NCBI GenBank assembly: GCA_019635315.1 | Contig: JAHBZT010000004.1 | Location: forward strand, 1 to 64,000 | Direction of reading: 5' to 3' | Source: Rubrivivax sp. | GTDB lineage: Bacteria; Pseudomonadota; Gammaproteobacteria; Burkholderiales; Burkholderiaceae_C | Length of the DNA stretch: 64,000 nt | Part shown: piece by piece, positions 15,614 to 25,767 of the stretch | Layout of the letters: each line of letters starts with the position of its first letter | Numbering within the stretch: the first letter of the stretch is position 1 | Position numbers and translations under genes: made by a program | The notes under the pieces: model-generated | The model's input: only the letters and a program-made list of their open reading frames with translations | What the model was told of the DNA's origin: nothing | Databases searched by the model: none

Positions 15614-16318
15614 TCATCGTTCGGCGATGGCCAGCAGCTTGTCGCGCGAGAGCACGACCAGCCGCGTTGGCTCGACGCGCACCGCGCCTTCGCGCTCGAA
15701 GCCCTTGAGCTCCTGGTTGACGCGCTGGCGCGACGCGCCCAGCAACTGCGCCAGGTCTTCCTGCGCCAGCGCCAGGCCGATGCGGATCTCCTCGCCGTGC
15801 GGGACCCCGTAGCTCTTGGCCAGCAGCAGCACCTGCTTGGCCAGACGCGCCTGCAGCGGCCGCGTCGCCAGGTCCTCGAACTGGTCGAACATCAGCCGCA
15901 GGCGGCGGCAGTTCAGGCGCAGCAGCGCGTCGTACAGCTCCACGTGCTGCGCCAGCAGCTCGCGGAAGTCGGCCTTGCGCACGACGAACAGCGTCGTCGC
16001 GCCATGGGCATGCGCGTCGTGGGTGCGCGGCAGGCCATCGAACAGCGCGATGTCGCCGAACCACACGCCGGGCTCGGCATAGGTCAGCGTGACCTGCTTG
16101 CCCGACAGCGAGACGACGCTGATGCGCACCGCGCCGCGCGCCACGCCGCACCACTCCTGCGCCGGCGTGCCGCGCGCCGCGAGCGCGTCGCCGTCGGCCA
16201 GGCGCCGCACCGTGGCGCGCGCGAGGATGGCCGAACGCAGCGCCGGCGAGAGCTTGCTGAACCACGGGCCGGTCTCGATGTTGTGCAGTTCGTCGATTGT
16301 AGGAACCGGGGTATTCAT
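15614..16318 (-). CDS. Crp/Fnr-family transcriptional regulator
   Basis: A 234-residue regulator: beta-roll sensor domain (about 25-115, with GDIALFDGLPRTHDA), dimerisation helix, and a C-terminal winged helix with DLAQLLGASRQRVNQELKGF. The recognition helix S-R-Q-R-V-N differs from the FNR E-x-x-S-R, so it should read a different operator. There is no cysteine cluster. ATG 16318 (MNTPVPTIDE) was chosen; another ATG lies seven codons upstream. It is divergent from the aldolase-like gene with only 65 bases between starts, so it may regulate that gene or the kinase/ACAD pair downstream. Confidence 0.85.
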   Translation of the reverse strand: MNTPVPTIDELHNIETGPWFSKLSPALRSAILARATVRRLADGDALAARGTPAQEWCGVARGAVRISVVSLSGKQVTLTYAEPGVWFGDIALFDGLPRTHDAHAHGATTLFVVRKADFRELLAQHVELYDALLRLNCRRLRLMFDQFEDLATRPLQARLAKQVLLLAKSYGVPHGEEIRIGLALAQEDLAQLLGASRQRVNQELKGFEREGAVRVEPTRLVVLSRDKLLAIAER

Positions 16319-16383
16319 GGCTTGTCTCGCGAGCGACATGCGTATCACGATGGCATTGTCCACTCCAGGCCGAGGAACCCGAC

Positions 16384-17157
16384 ATGCCCGCATCCGCCGT
16401 CAGCCTCCCCAACCGCCGCGGCGAGGTCGGCGACGCCGAATGGCGCACGCGCGTGGACCTCGCCGCCGCCTACCGCATGGTGGCGATGTTCGGCTGGGAC
16501 GACCTCGTCTTCACGCACATCAGTGCGCGCGTGCCCGGCCGCGAGGGCGAGTTCCTGATCAACCCCTACGGCCTGTTCTTCGAGGAGATCACCGCGTCCA
16601 GCCTGGTCAAGGTCGACGCGATGGGCGTCAAGCTCGACGACACGCCCTTCGAGGTCAACCCCGCCGGCTTCACGATCCACAGCGCGGTGCACGGCGCGCG
16701 CCACGACGCGGGCTGCGTGCTGCACACGCACACGGCCAACGGCATCGCGGTGTCGGCGCAGGCCGGCGGCGTGCTGCCGCTGTCGCAGCAGAGCATCTTC
16801 GTGCTCGCGTCGCTGGGCTACCACGACTACGAGGGCGTGGCGCTGCGCGAGGACGAGAAGCCGCGCCTGGTCGCCGACCTCGGCAGCCACAACTTCCTGA
16901 TGCTGCGCAACCACGGCCTGCTGACGGTGGGTGCGACGGTGGCCGATGCCGTGCTGGCCATGTACCTCTTCGAGACCGTCTGCACGATCCAGGTCCGGGC
17001 CCAGGCCGGCGGGGGCGAACTGGTGCGCGTGGACCCGCGCATCGTCGCGGGCGCGCAGCAGCAGGCGGCGGCGGTCACGCGCGGCCTGGGTGCGCAACTC
17101 GTCTGGCCGGGCCTGCTGCGCCGGCTGGACCGCCGCCTGCCCGGCTACGACCACTGA
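16384..17157 (+). CDS. Class II aldolase/adducin family protein
   Basis: A 257-residue class II aldolase-fold protein. The Zn-binding His pair is His114 and His116 in CVLHTHTANG, and the third ligand is the His in LRNHGLLTVG near residue 179; FTHISARVP and INPYGLFFEEIT are the phosphate-binding and dimer loops. Members include fuculose-phosphate aldolase and decarboxylases of hydroxy acids, but many bacterial relatives of this size and motif set are uncharacterised, so the reaction is not assigned. It is alone on its strand after the divergent Crp-type gene. Confidence 0.88.
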   Translation: MPASAVSLPNRRGEVGDAEWRTRVDLAAAYRMVAMFGWDDLVFTHISARVPGREGEFLINPYGLFFEEITASSLVKVDAMGVKLDDTPFEVNPAGFTIHSAVHGARHDAGCVLHTHTANGIAVSAQAGGVLPLSQQSIFVLASLGYHDYEGVALREDEKPRLVADLGSHNFLMLRNHGLLTVGATVADAVLAMYLFETVCTIQVRAQAGGGELVRVDPRIVAGAQQQAAAVTRGLGAQLVWPGLLRRLDRRLPGYDH

Positions 17158-17402
17158 CGGGCACGCGTCGCGGTCCGGCCGAGGCAGCGCGCCGGTCCGG
17201 CGGCGCGTGCCTGCGGGCCTGCCGCGGCACCGCGCGTCCAGGGCGGGGCGCTGCGCCCGGCCGTCGCGCACGCCGTGCCCTGGCGCCGCGTGGCATGGGC
17301 CACGAATCGTGCGTCGCGGCGCGGCTGCAGCGCGGCGGTCGGTGTAACCGTTCGTGCTAGAGTGATTTGATCCTTTCAGCCCTGCCGTCCCGCCGTTCCT
17401 GC

Positions 17403-19456
17403 ATGCGCCCATCGCGACCCTGGTTGTCGAGCCTGACGGCGGGTGTCCTGCTGCTGGCGGCGCTGCCGGCCTGGACGGCCGGGCTGGGCGGCGCGGGCGG
17501 CGGTGCCGTGCTGGGTCAGCGCCTGGACTTCGGCGTGCTCGTGCGCCTGGGGCCCGGCGAGTCGCTGACACCCGAGTGCGTCGGCGCGGCGGTCGCGCTC
17601 GGCGACCGCGTGCTGCCCGGCCCGCTGGTGCGCGCCGTGATCGACAGCCATGGCGTCGAGCGTGCGCGCGTGCGCGTGCTGACCACGGTGCCGGTCGACG
17701 AACCGGTGGTCGAGGTGGAGCTGACCGTCGGCTGCGGTTCGACCAGCACGCGCCGCTACGTGCTGCTGGCCGATCCGCCCGAGTATGTCGCGCCGGCACC
17801 CGCGGCCCCGGCATTCGCCGCGGCGCCGGTGGTCGTCGACTCGCTGCCGCGCGACGCGGCGCCCGCGAACCTGCCGACCGCGGCGCCTGCCGCCGCGCCG
17901 GTGCCGGCCACCCAGTCCGCGGCGGCCGCGCGCCGCCGCCGCGCGCCGTCCTGCCGCGCCCGCGTGCGCAGACAGCAGCGCACGCAGCCGGCGCGTGCAG
18001 CCCGCGCGGCGCAATGCCCAGGCGCGCCGGCATGCGGCGCCGGATCCGCCAGCCGGCCGCCGCGAATGCCGCGCCCGCCGCGGCCGCGCCGGCACCGCGC
18101 CTGCAGCTGGACCTGGTCGAGCCGGGTGCGCAGCGCGAGTCCGAGGTCGTCGAGCAGGCCATCGCCGCGGTGGCGCAGGCCGCCAGCGCGGCGCGAGCGG
18201 CGGCTTCCGCGGCGTCCGCCGCGGCCGATCGCATCGCCACGCTGGAGCGCGACGTCGCGCGCCTGAATGCCGAGTCGCAGGCCAGCCGCGAACTGGTCGC
18301 CGAGCTGCGCCAGCGCCTCGCCGAGGCCGAGCGTGGCGGCGGCTGGGCGATGCCGCTGATGGCGCTGTCGGTCGTGCTGGCCCTGCTGGCGGCCTGGCTG
18401 GCGTGGCGGCTGGCGAATGCCGAGCGTGAACGCCAGCAGGTCTGGCGGGTCGCGGCCGCGGCGCAGGCGCGCGCCGCGGGCGGCCGCGAAGGCGAGGCCA
18501 CGCCGAGCCGCCAGCCCACGGTGCCGATCCCGCTGGTCACGTCCGAGCTGATGCCGCCGGAGGCGCCGCCGCGTGCCCGTGCCGCGCCGGCCTGGCCGCC
18601 GCCGGCCGAGCCGCGCGTGCCCGTGGGGGCCACGGCGTCGCTGGGACAGGACACCGTACCGTTCGCGGTGGCCGCGCCGCCGCCCGCCGCGACGGACCGG
18701 GCGGACGACGCCGAGGCGGCCGAGCCGGCGACGCAGCGCACGCTGCCGCTGCCGGCGTCGCTGCGCATCGAGGAGGGCGCCGCGCGCGAGGTGTCGATCG
18801 AGGAGCTGATCGACCTCGAGCAGCAGGCCGAGTTCTTCACCGTGCTCGGCCAGGACGAGGCGGCGATCGACCTGCTGGTCGAGCACCTGCGGCAGACCGG
18901 CGGCGGCAGCCCGCTGCCCTACCTGAAGCTGCTCGAGCTCTACCACCGGCGCGGCGACCGCGACCATTACGACCGCACGCGCGCGCGCTTCAACCACCGC
19001 TTCAACGCCTATGCGCCGGCGTGGGGGGTGGACCTGCAGGGCGGGCGTTCGCTGGAGGACTATCCCGGCGTCGTGCCGCGGCTGCAGCAGGTGTGGGCGC
19101 GGCCGCTGGACGCGATGGCCGAGCTGGAGGCGCTGCTGTTCCGCAAGTCGCGCGGCGAGCTGTTCGAGCTGCCGGCCTACCGCGAGGTGCTGTTCCTGTA
19201 TGCGCTGGCGCGCGACCTGCTCGACCGCGAATCGGCCGACAGCGGCAACGTGGACCTGCTGCTGCCGCTGGCCGACGGCAGCGAGTTCAGCAGCACCACG
19301 CCCAAGCCCTACCTCGGGCTGGAGACCGAGTCCACGCTGTCGGCGCCGATGGGCTTCGACGAGCGGCCGACCGCGCCGGTGGACTTCGACCTCACGCTGC
19401 CGGACCGCCAGAACAGCCTGTTCGACCCCCTGGACGAGCCGCCGCGGCGGCCCTGA
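17403..19456 (+). CDS. FimV-like envelope protein, apparently frameshifted
   Basis: The N-terminal part (17403 to about 17935) encodes a signal peptide and the FimV N-terminal beta domain (GGAVLGQRLDFGVLVRLG, ECVGAAVALGDRVLPGPLV). The C-terminal part, in a different frame (-1) from about 18060 to 19456, has a coiled coil (DRIATLERDVARLNAES), one membrane segment (ALSVVLALLAAWLAWRL), and a FimV-type helical C-terminal domain (VSIEELIDLEQQAEFFTVLG). The frame must change within the Arg/Ala/Pro-rich linker at about 17935-18060. The change is either a one-base loss (a sequencing error in GC-rich DNA or a true mutation) or two insertions. No LysM domain is visible. FimV proteins organise polar and type IV pilus structures. 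Confidence 0.65.
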
Positions 19457-19465
19457 GCCCGCCCG

Positions 19466-20659
19466 TCAGAGCCGGCGCAGGCGCCGCAGCGCCTCGCCGA
19501 GCGTCTCGTCGCGCTTGGCGAAGCACAGCCGGGCCAGGCCCTGCTCGAAGCCGCCGTCGTAGAACGCGGCCACCGGGATCGCGGCGACGCCGACCTCGCG
19601 CGTCAGCCACTGGCAGAACTCGGCCTCGGGCAGCGCACTGACCGCGCTGTAGTCGACGAGCTGGAAGTAGCTGCCCTGGGTGTGCAGCGGCCTGAGCCGC
19701 GTGCCGCGCAGGCCCTCCAGGAACAGGTCGCGCTTGCGCTGGTAGAAGGCCGGCAGCTCCCGGTACGGCGCGGGGTCGGCCATGTAGCGCGCCAGCGCGT
19801 GCTGCATCGGCGTGTTGACCGTGAAGACGTTGAACTGGTGCACCTTGCGGAACTCGGCCATCAGCGGCGCCGGCGCCGCCACGTAGCCGACCTTCCAGCC
19901 GGTCACGTGGTAGGTCTTGCCGAAGCTGGAGACGACGAAGGCGCGCGCGGCCAGCGCCGGGAACGACGCCGCGCTGACATGCGGCGCGCCGTCGAACACC
20001 ATGTGTTCGTAGACCTCGTCGGCGAGCAGCAGCGCATCGGTGGGCGCCAGCAACTCGGCCAGGCGCTGCATCTCGTCGCGTGTCCACACCGTGGCGCTGG
20101 GGTTGTGCGGCGTGTTGATCATCACCAGCCGCGTGCGCGGCGTGATCGCGGCGGCGATGCGGTCGAAGTCGGGCCGGAACGACCCCGGCGTCAGGGGCAC
20201 GCGCACGACGCGGCCGCCGGCGAGCTCGATGTTCGGCGCGTAGCTGTCGTAGGTGGGCTCGAGCACGACGACCTCGTCGCCCGGGTGCACGACGGCCAGC
20301 ACCGCGGTCAGGATGGCCTGGGTGGCGCCGGCGGTCACCGTGACCTCGCTGCCCGGGTCGTAGCGGCGGCCGTACAGCGCGGCGATCTTGTCGGCGATGC
20401 GCTCGCGCAGCAGCGGCACGCCGGGCATCGGCGGGTACTGGTTGAGCCCCTCGCGCATCGCGTCGCTGACGTGGCCCAGCAGCGCCGGGTCGGGGTCGAA
20501 GTCCGGGAAGCCCTGGCCCAGGTTGACCGCGCCGAGTTCGCTGGCCAGCGCGGACATCACCGTGAAGATCGTCGTGCCGACCCGAGGCAGGCGGCTCACC
20601 AGCGCCGGCGTGCGTTCGGCGGGCGGGGCGGCGGTCGGACGGGCGGTCGGGGTGCTCAT
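19466..20659 (-). CDS. PLP-dependent aminotransferase, class I/II
   Basis: A 397-residue fold-type I aminotransferase. It has NLGQGFPDFDPDPALLGH, TVTAGATQAILTAVLAV, TPHNPSATVW and the PLP lysine in SSFGKTYHVTGWKVGY near residue 246, ahead of the closing NTPMQHALARY. The pattern fits the YbdL/methionine aminotransferase or kynurenine-oxoglutarate transaminase group, which act on Met, Phe or Tyr with keto-acid partners. The motif FPDFDPDPALL is typical of that group. It is convergent with the FimV-like gene at a 9-base gap and is followed at its start by the CysB-like gene in the same direction. Confidence 0.9.
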   Translation of the reverse strand: MSTPTARPTAAPPAERTPALVSRLPRVGTTIFTVMSALASELGAVNLGQGFPDFDPDPALLGHVSDAMREGLNQYPPMPGVPLLRERIADKIAALYGRRYDPGSEVTVTAGATQAILTAVLAVVHPGDEVVVLEPTYDSYAPNIELAGGRVVRVPLTPGSFRPDFDRIAAAITPRTRLVMINTPHNPSATVWTRDEMQRLAELLAPTDALLLADEVYEHMVFDGAPHVSAASFPALAARAFVVSSFGKTYHVTGWKVGYVAAPAPLMAEFRKVHQFNVFTVNTPMQHALARYMADPAPYRELPAFYQRKRDLFLEGLRGTRLRPLHTQGSYFQLVDYSAVSALPEAEFCQWLTREVGVAAIPVAAFYDGGFEQGLARLCFAKRDETLGEALRRLRRL

Positions 20660-20672
20660 GTCGATGCGGCGT

Positions 20673-21617
20673 TCAGAGTTGGTAGTCGCTGCCCTGGCCG
20701 GCCATCGCGCGCTCGATCAGCGCGCCCGACAGCCGCGGCGACAGCATCTCGGCGAAGGCGAGCACGAAGCGGCGCAGGTAGGCGCCGCGCTTGAAGGCCA
20801 CGCGCGTGAGGTTGCTGCCGAACAGGTGGCCCAGCGGCTGCGCGACGAGGCCGGCGTCACCGCTCTCGTCGCGCATCGCGAGCTCGGTGACGATGCCCAC
20901 GCCCAGCCCCAGCCGGACGTAGGTCTTGATGACGTCGGAGTCGATGGCCTCCAGCGCGACCAGCGGCTTCAGCGCCGCGCGCTCGAAGGCCTGGTCGATG
21001 CGCGTGCGGCCGGTGACGGTCGGGTGGTAGAGCACCAGCGGATGGGCGGCCAGCTGCTCCAGCGTCGGCCGCGGCACGCCGGCCAGCGCGTGGCCGGCCG
21101 GCACCACCATCACGTGCTGCCACTCGTGGCAGGGCAGGGTCACCAGGCCCTCGTGCTGGGCCAGCGCCTCGGTCGCTAGGCCGATCTCGGCCACGTCGTC
21201 CAGCAGCATGCGCGCCACCTGCTCGGGCACGCCCTGATGCAGCACGACCTGCACGCGCGGGTGGCGCTGGCGCAGCTGGGCCACCGGGCCGGGCAGGAAG
21301 TAGCGCGCCTGCGTGTGCGTGGTCGCGATCGACAGCGTGCCGGCGTCCTGCTTGGAATATTCGTCGCCGATGCGGCGCAGGTTGGCGACCTCGCGCAGGA
21401 TGATCTCGATCGACTTCAGCACCTGCTGGCCGGGCTCGGTGACGCGCTTCAGGCGCTTGCCGTGGCGCGCGAAGATGTCGATGCCGAGTTCCTCCTCCAG
21501 CTCCAGGATGGCCTTGCTGATGCCGGGCTGCGAGGTGAACAGCGCCTTGGCCGTCTCGGTGAGGTTCAGGTTGCGCCGCACGGCCTCCTGGACGAAGCGG
21601 AACTGGTGCAGGTTCAT
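20673..21617 (-). CDS. cysB: LysR-type regulator, CysB family
   Basis: A 314-residue LysR-type regulator. The N-terminal winged helix (1-60) reads MNLHQFRFVQEAVRRNLNLT and LFTSQPGISKAILELEEELG, which matches the CysB/Cbl subgroup closely; the effector domain has TTHTQARYFLPGPV, IGLATEAL and YHPTVTGRTRID, the sulfate/O-acetylserine pocket region of CysB. CysB activates sulfate uptake and cysteine synthesis. The start is ATG 21617; longer readings run into the CbiX-like gene seven bases upstream. Neighbouring CbiX-like and, 33 kb on, cysM support a sulfur role, though no sulfate reduction gene is close. Confidence 0.88.
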   Translation of the reverse strand: MNLHQFRFVQEAVRRNLNLTETAKALFTSQPGISKAILELEEELGIDIFARHGKRLKRVTEPGQQVLKSIEIILREVANLRRIGDEYSKQDAGTLSIATTHTQARYFLPGPVAQLRQRHPRVQVVLHQGVPEQVARMLLDDVAEIGLATEALAQHEGLVTLPCHEWQHVMVVPAGHALAGVPRPTLEQLAAHPLVLYHPTVTGRTRIDQAFERAALKPLVALEAIDSDVIKTYVRLGLGVGIVTELAMRDESGDAGLVAQPLGHLFGSNLTRVAFKRGAYLRRFVLAFAEMLSPRLSGALIERAMAGQGSDYQL

Positions 21618-21624
21618 GCCGCGA

Positions 21625-22008
21625 TCATGCCGCCGCGCCGCGGCCGGCGGCGCTGCGCAGTGCCGCAGCGGCCATCGCGGCCAGGACCTCGGGCTGTTCG
21701 CCGATCGCGCCGGCGAGCTCGAAGCCGGTCGCCGGGTGCGCCGCGCGCAGCCCGTCCAGCAGGCGCGGCAGGTCCTGCCGCACATGGCCGCCGGCGCCCA
21801 GGAACATCGGCACGACGACGATGCGCGTGCAGCCCTCGGCCACCAGCGCGGCCGCGGCCTCCGGCAGGGTCGGGTGCATGAAGTCGAGGAAGGCCAGGCG
21901 CACCGGCAGCGCCGGCGCGGCGGCGCGCATGGCCTCGGCGACGGCCTCGAAGGGGGCGCTCCAGCGCGGGTCGCGCGCACCGTGGGCGAAGAGGATGGTT
22001 CCGTTCAT
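21625..22008 (-). CDS. CbiX/SirB-like chelatase protein
   Basis: A 127-residue single-domain chelatase-fold protein. It starts GTILFAHGARDPRW, where His9 aligns with the metal-binding His of CbiX, and contains VRLAFLDFMHP and VVVPMFLGAGGHVRQDLP with the second His pair. Short CbiX proteins insert cobalt or iron into sirohydrochlorin to make cobalamin or sirohaem. Iron is the likelier choice because the next gene is CysB-like and sirohaem is the cofactor of sulfite reductase. The ATG overlaps the TGA of lptG (ATGA), so it depends on read-through from the lptFG operon. Confidence 0.83.
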   Translation of the reverse strand: MNGTILFAHGARDPRWSAPFEAVAEAMRAAAPALPVRLAFLDFMHPTLPEAAAALVAEGCTRIVVVPMFLGAGGHVRQDLPRLLDGLRAAHPATGFELAGAIGEQPEVLAAMAAAALRSAAGRGAAA

Positions 22009-23117
22009 CGGTAGCGTACGAGCCAGGCGAAGGCGGCCAGCGAGATCAGCAGGAACAGCCCGCTGGGCAGCGCGGCGACCAGCCACGGCGTCCAGTCGCG
22101 CAGCACGCCCATGTGGCCGGCCAGGTTGTTGAGCAGCACGAAGGCGATGCCCAGCATGATGCCGCCGAAGACCTTCAGGCTCACGCCGCCGGCGCGCGCG
22201 TGCAGGTAGGCGAAGGGCAGCGCCAGCGCGACCATCACCAGGCAGGCCAGCGGGTACAGGGCCTTCTTCCAGAAGCGGATCTCGTAGCGCTGCGCCGCCT
22301 GCTCCTGGCCGCTCAGGTGCGCGCTGTAGCGCCACAGCTCGGCGGTGGTCATCGTCGTCAGCGGCAGCACCGCGGCCGCCACGACGTCGGCGCGCAGCGT
22401 GCTCTGCCAGACCAGCTCGGCGTGCCGCTCGCGTTCGACGTGCGCCGTCTCGCCCGCGCGCACCACCGGCCAGCGCGTGGTCTCGGCGTCCTTCAGCGTC
22501 CAGCGCCCCTGGTCGTCGACGCGGCCCTCGCGCGCTTCGGTGCGGGTGAGCAGGCGGCCGTCGGCGTCGAACTCGAAGATGCGCACGCCGCTCAGCGCGC
22601 CACCGGCCGTGGCACCGGCGAGGTTGACCGAGAAGCTGCGCTCGCCGTCGGGCCCGTCGCGCCGCTCCTTCAGCCAGGCGCCTGCGCCGGCGATCGTCAG
22701 GCCGCCGGCCTGGCGCGCCTTCAGCAGCACGACGGCGCGTTCGCTCGACGGCGCGATCCAGTCGCCGATCACGAAGGTGCACACGCCGAAGGCCAGCCCG
22801 AGCACGGTCAGCAGCCACAGCGCACGGCCCGGGCCCAGCCCGCCGGTGCGCAGGATGGTGAACTGCGAGGACTGCGCCAGCCGGGACAGCGAGTAGATGG
22901 TGCCGATCAGCACCGCGATCGGGAACAGCTCGTAGAAGTGCCCCGGCAGCTCCAGCGCCGCGGCCTGCAGCGCATACCAGGCGTCGCGGCCGCGGCTGCC
23001 GACGGCGTCCAGCTCGTCGACGAAGTCGATGAAGAAGAAGAGCGACAGGAAGGCCAGCGCGACGAACATCACCGACGCGACGATGTCGCGGTACAGCAGC
23101 CGGCGCACGGTCTTCAT
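22005..23117 (-). CDS. lptG: LPS export ABC transporter permease LptG
   Basis: A 370-residue inner-membrane permease of the LptB2FG complex that extracts lipopolysaccharide. Three N-terminal membrane helices (about 10-35, 60-80, 98-120) precede a periplasmic beta-jellyroll region with FSVNLAGATAGG and RIFEFDADGRLL, then three C-terminal helices ending LFLLISLAAFAWLVRYR. RFWKKALYPLACLVMVALAL is the conserved coupling region with LptB. The order lptF-lptG is standard, and the stop of lptF overlaps this start (ATGA). Confidence 0.93.
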   Translation of the reverse strand: MKTVRRLLYRDIVASVMFVALAFLSLFFFIDFVDELDAVGSRGRDAWYALQAAALELPGHFYELFPIAVLIGTIYSLSRLAQSSQFTILRTGGLGPGRALWLLTVLGLAFGVCTFVIGDWIAPSSERAVVLLKARQAGGLTIAGAGAWLKERRDGPDGERSFSVNLAGATAGGALSGVRIFEFDADGRLLTRTEAREGRVDDQGRWTLKDAETTRWPVVRAGETAHVERERHAELVWQSTLRADVVAAAVLPLTTMTTAELWRYSAHLSGQEQAAQRYEIRFWKKALYPLACLVMVALALPFAYLHARAGGVSLKVFGGIMLGIAFVLLNNLAGHMGVLRDWTPWLVAALPSGLFLLISLAAFAWLVRYR

Positions 23118-24229
23118 GCCGCGGCCCCGCCCGCCGCGCCCGTCCGGCGACGCGGACGCAGCAGGGCCGTCACGGTGGCATGGTCGCGCCACCACAGCAG
23201 CGCCAGCCCGAGCCCGAAGACCGTGCCGTGCACGCCCAGCAGCGCGGCGCCCATGCTCGCGCGCTCGCCGGCCACCCAGGCCTGCGACAGGTTGATCAGG
23301 TTGTAGTAGACAACGAAGGCGAGCAGCGCGAACAGCAGGTTCCAGTTGCTGGCGCGGCGCGGGTTGGTCGCCGCCAGCCCGACGCCCAGCAGCAGCAGGT
23401 TGGCCGCGCCCAGCAGCAGCCCGAAGCGCCAGACCAGTTCGCCCTGGTGGCGGGCGTTGGGGTCGCGCAGCAGGTCCAGCGTGTCGACGGTGCGCGGCGG
23501 CCGGCTCTCGGCCGAGCGCACGGCGCGGTCCGGCGCCAGCACGCGGTAGCTCTCGAAGCTGGACAGCGCGAGTTCGCCGCTCCTCAGGTCCACGTCGTTG
23601 CGCTGGCCGCGCTCGAGCACCAGGAAGCGCTCGTCGCCCGCGGCCTCCAGGCGGCCGCTGCGGGCCGAGGTCACCGACTCGCCGCGCTCGTCGCGCATCA
23701 GGATGAAGACATTGCGCGCGGCGGCCGGGTCCGCGGCGTCGCGCTCGATGAAGAAGACGCGGCGGCCGTCGCTGGAGGTCTGGAAGACGCCGGGCGTCAC
23801 GCGCGAGAGGTCCGAGCGCTGCTGGTAGCGCTCGCGCAGCTCCAGGCTGCTGCGGTTGCCCCAGGGCCAGACGAACAGCAGCAGCAGCGCCACCACCAGC
23901 AGCACCGGCCAGGCGGTGCGCAGCACCGGGCGCACGAAGCGCGCGAGGCCGACGCCGCTGGCGAACCAGATCACCATCTCGCTGTCGCGGTACATGCGGC
24001 CCAGCGTCAGCACGACGGCGACGAACAGCGACAGCGCCAGCATCGTCGGCAGGTGGCCCAGCGAGACGTAGCCCAGCAGCAGCACCACGTCCTGCGGCGC
24101 CACCGCGCCGCTGGCGGCCTGGCCGATGCTGCGGATCAGGAACATCGTCAGCACGATGGTCAGGATGACGACCAGCGTCGCGCCGAAGCTGCGCGCCAGC
24201 TCTCGGCGCACCGTGGCATCGAATAACAT
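23114..24229 (-). CDS. lptF: LPS export ABC transporter permease LptF
   Basis: A 371-residue partner of LptG. It begins [20 protein letters not shown], has TM helices near 15-35, 50-75, 98-118, a periplasmic region with [19 protein letters not shown] and [10 protein letters not shown], and C-terminal helices with [21 protein letters not shown] 24229 was chosen because MLFD...RREL is the common LptF start and AAAAGCGG precedes it; an ATG six codons upstream has a better GGGAAG but shares the leader with divergent pepA (41 bases). LptB and LptC are not in the window. Confidence 0.92.
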   Translation of the reverse strand: MLFDATVRRELARSFGATLVVILTIVLTMFLIRSIGQAASGAVAPQDVVLLLGYVSLGHLPTMLALSLFVAVVLTLGRMYRDSEMVIWFASGVGLARFVRPVLRTAWPVLLVVALLLLFVWPWGNRSSLELRERYQQRSDLSRVTPGVFQTSSDGRRVFFIERDAADPAAARNVFILMRDERGESVTSARSGRLEAAGDERFLVLERGQRNDVDLRSGELALSSFESYRVLAPDRAVRSAESRPPRTVDTLDLLRDPNARHQGELVWRFGLLLGAANLLLLGVGLAATNPRRASNWNLLFALLAFVVYYNLINLSQAWVAGERASMGAALLGVHGTVFGLGLALLWWRDHATVTALLRPRRRTGAAGGAAA

Positions 24230-24269
24230 CCGCCGCTTTTCCGTCATTCTTCCCGGGATGCGAATCATT

Positions 24270-25730
24270 ATGGACTTCAAGACGCAAGCGGCGCCTGCGG
24301 CGGGTCTCGCCGCGCTGACCGGCGCCGACGCGCTGCTCGTCGTCGTCTGCGGCGACAAGCTGCCGGCGATGGACAAGCCGCTGGCCGACCTGCTGGCCGC
24401 GGCGGTCAAGGACGGCGACTTCAAGCTCGAGCGCGGCCAGCTGCTGCAGGCCTGGCGCGCGGCCGGCGTGAGGGCGCCGCGCCTGGTCTTCGTGCACGGC
24501 GGCGACGGCGCGCCGAAGGCGCTGCGCAAGGCGGTCGGCGCGGGTCTCGCGCCGCTGAAGGGCGGCGGCGCGCAGCGGCTGGCCATCGCGGTGGCCGGCG
24601 GCCCGGCGCTGGAGGCGGCGCATGGCGAGGCCGTCGCCGCCGCGGTGCACGAGACGCTGTATGTCTACCGCGAGACCAAGCCCAGTGCGCCGCCGGCAGC
24701 CAGGCTGGCGGGCGTGACCCTGGTCTGCGGCAAGGGCGAGGCCACCGCGGCGGCCGCCGGGCTGGCGCGCGGCGACGCCATCGCCGCCGGCACGACGCTG
24801 GCGCGCGAATGCGCCAACCGCCCGGGCAACCACTGCACGCCGACCTTCCTGGCCGAACAGGCGAAGAAGCTGGCCAAGAGCCACGGCCTGAAGGTCGAGG
24901 TGCTGGAGCGCAAGGACTGCGAGAAGCTCGGCATGGGGGCGTTCCTGGCGGTCGCGCAGGGTTCGGAGCAGCCGCCGAAGTTCATCGTCGCGCGCTACAA
25001 CGGCGGCGCCAAGGACGACGCGCCGGTGGTGCTGGTCGGCAAGGGCATCACCTTCGACACCGGCGGCATCAGCCTGAAGCCCGCCGCCGAGATGGACGAG
25101 ATGAAGTTCGACATGGGCGGCGCCGCCAGCGTGCTGGGCACGCTGCGCGCGGTGGCCGGCATGAAGGCGCGCGTCAACCTGGTGGGCATCATCCCGGCCT
25201 GCGAGAACATGCCCTCCGGCCGCGCCGTCAAGCCCGGCGATGTGGTGACCAGCCTGTCGGGCCAGACGATCGAGATCCTGAATACCGACGCCGAGGGCCG
25301 GCTGATCCTGTGCGACGCGCTGACCTGGGCCGAGCGGCTGAAGCCCGCCGTGGTGGTCGACATCGCGACGCTCACCGGCGCCTGCGTGATCGCGCTCGGC
25401 CACCACCGCAGTGGCCTGTTCAGCGCCGACGACGCGCTGGCCGCCGAACTGCTGGCCGCCGGCGAGGCCGCGCTGGACCCGGCCTGGCGCATGCCGCTGG
25501 ACGAGGAGTACGACGAGGCGCTGAAGAGCAACTTCGCCGACATGGGCAACGTCGGCGGCCGCGCCGGCGGCGCCATCACCGCGGCGATGTTCCTCAAGCG
25601 CTTCACGGCCAAGCTGCGCTGGGCGCACCTGGACATCGCCGGCACGGCCTGGAAGTCTGGCGCCGCCAAGGGCGCCACCGGGCGGCCGGTGCCGCTGCTG
25701 ACGCACTTCGTGCTGTCGCGCGCGCGCTGA
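24270..25730 (+). CDS. pepA: Leucyl aminopeptidase (PepA)
   Basis: A 486-residue M17 metallo-aminopeptidase. The C-terminal catalytic half carries the metal- and catalysis-bearing motifs [16 protein letters not shown] (Lys and Asp), [10 protein letters not shown], and NTDAEGRL near residue 338, followed by [14 protein letters not shown]. The N-terminal third is the usual non-catalytic domain. The enzyme releases N-terminal residues, with preference for Leu, and in enterobacteria also helps XerCD recombination. The start MDFKTQAA is the usual one. It is divergent from lptF (41 bases) and is followed by holC after 37 bases, an arrangement common in Proteobacteria. Confidence 0.95.
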   Translation: MDFKTQAAPAAGLAALTGADALLVVVCGDKLPAMDKPLADLLAAAVKDGDFKLERGQLLQAWRAAGVRAPRLVFVHGGDGAPKALRKAVGAGLAPLKGGGAQRLAIAVAGGPALEAAHGEAVAAAVHETLYVYRETKPSAPPAARLAGVTLVCGKGEATAAAAGLARGDAIAAGTTLARECANRPGNHCTPTFLAEQAKKLAKSHGLKVEVLERKDCEKLGMGAFLAVAQGSEQPPKFIVARYNGGAKDDAPVVLVGKGITFDTGGISLKPAAEMDEMKFDMGGAASVLGTLRAVAGMKARVNLVGIIPACENMPSGRAVKPGDVVTSLSGQTIEILNTDAEGRLILCDALTWAERLKPAVVVDIATLTGACVIALGHHRSGLFSADDALAAELLAAGEAALDPAWRMPLDEEYDEALKSNFADMGNVGGRAGGAITAAMFLKRFTAKLRWAHLDIAGTAWKSGAAKGATGRPVPLLTHFVLSRAR

Positions 25731-25767
25731 CGCCGTCGCGAGCCGCGCAGCGCCGCCGTAGCGCACC

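Noticed and set aside
17337-17402. Promoter with TAGAGT before the FimV-like gene
   Set aside because: No -35 element at an allowed distance, and the hexamer is common by chance.
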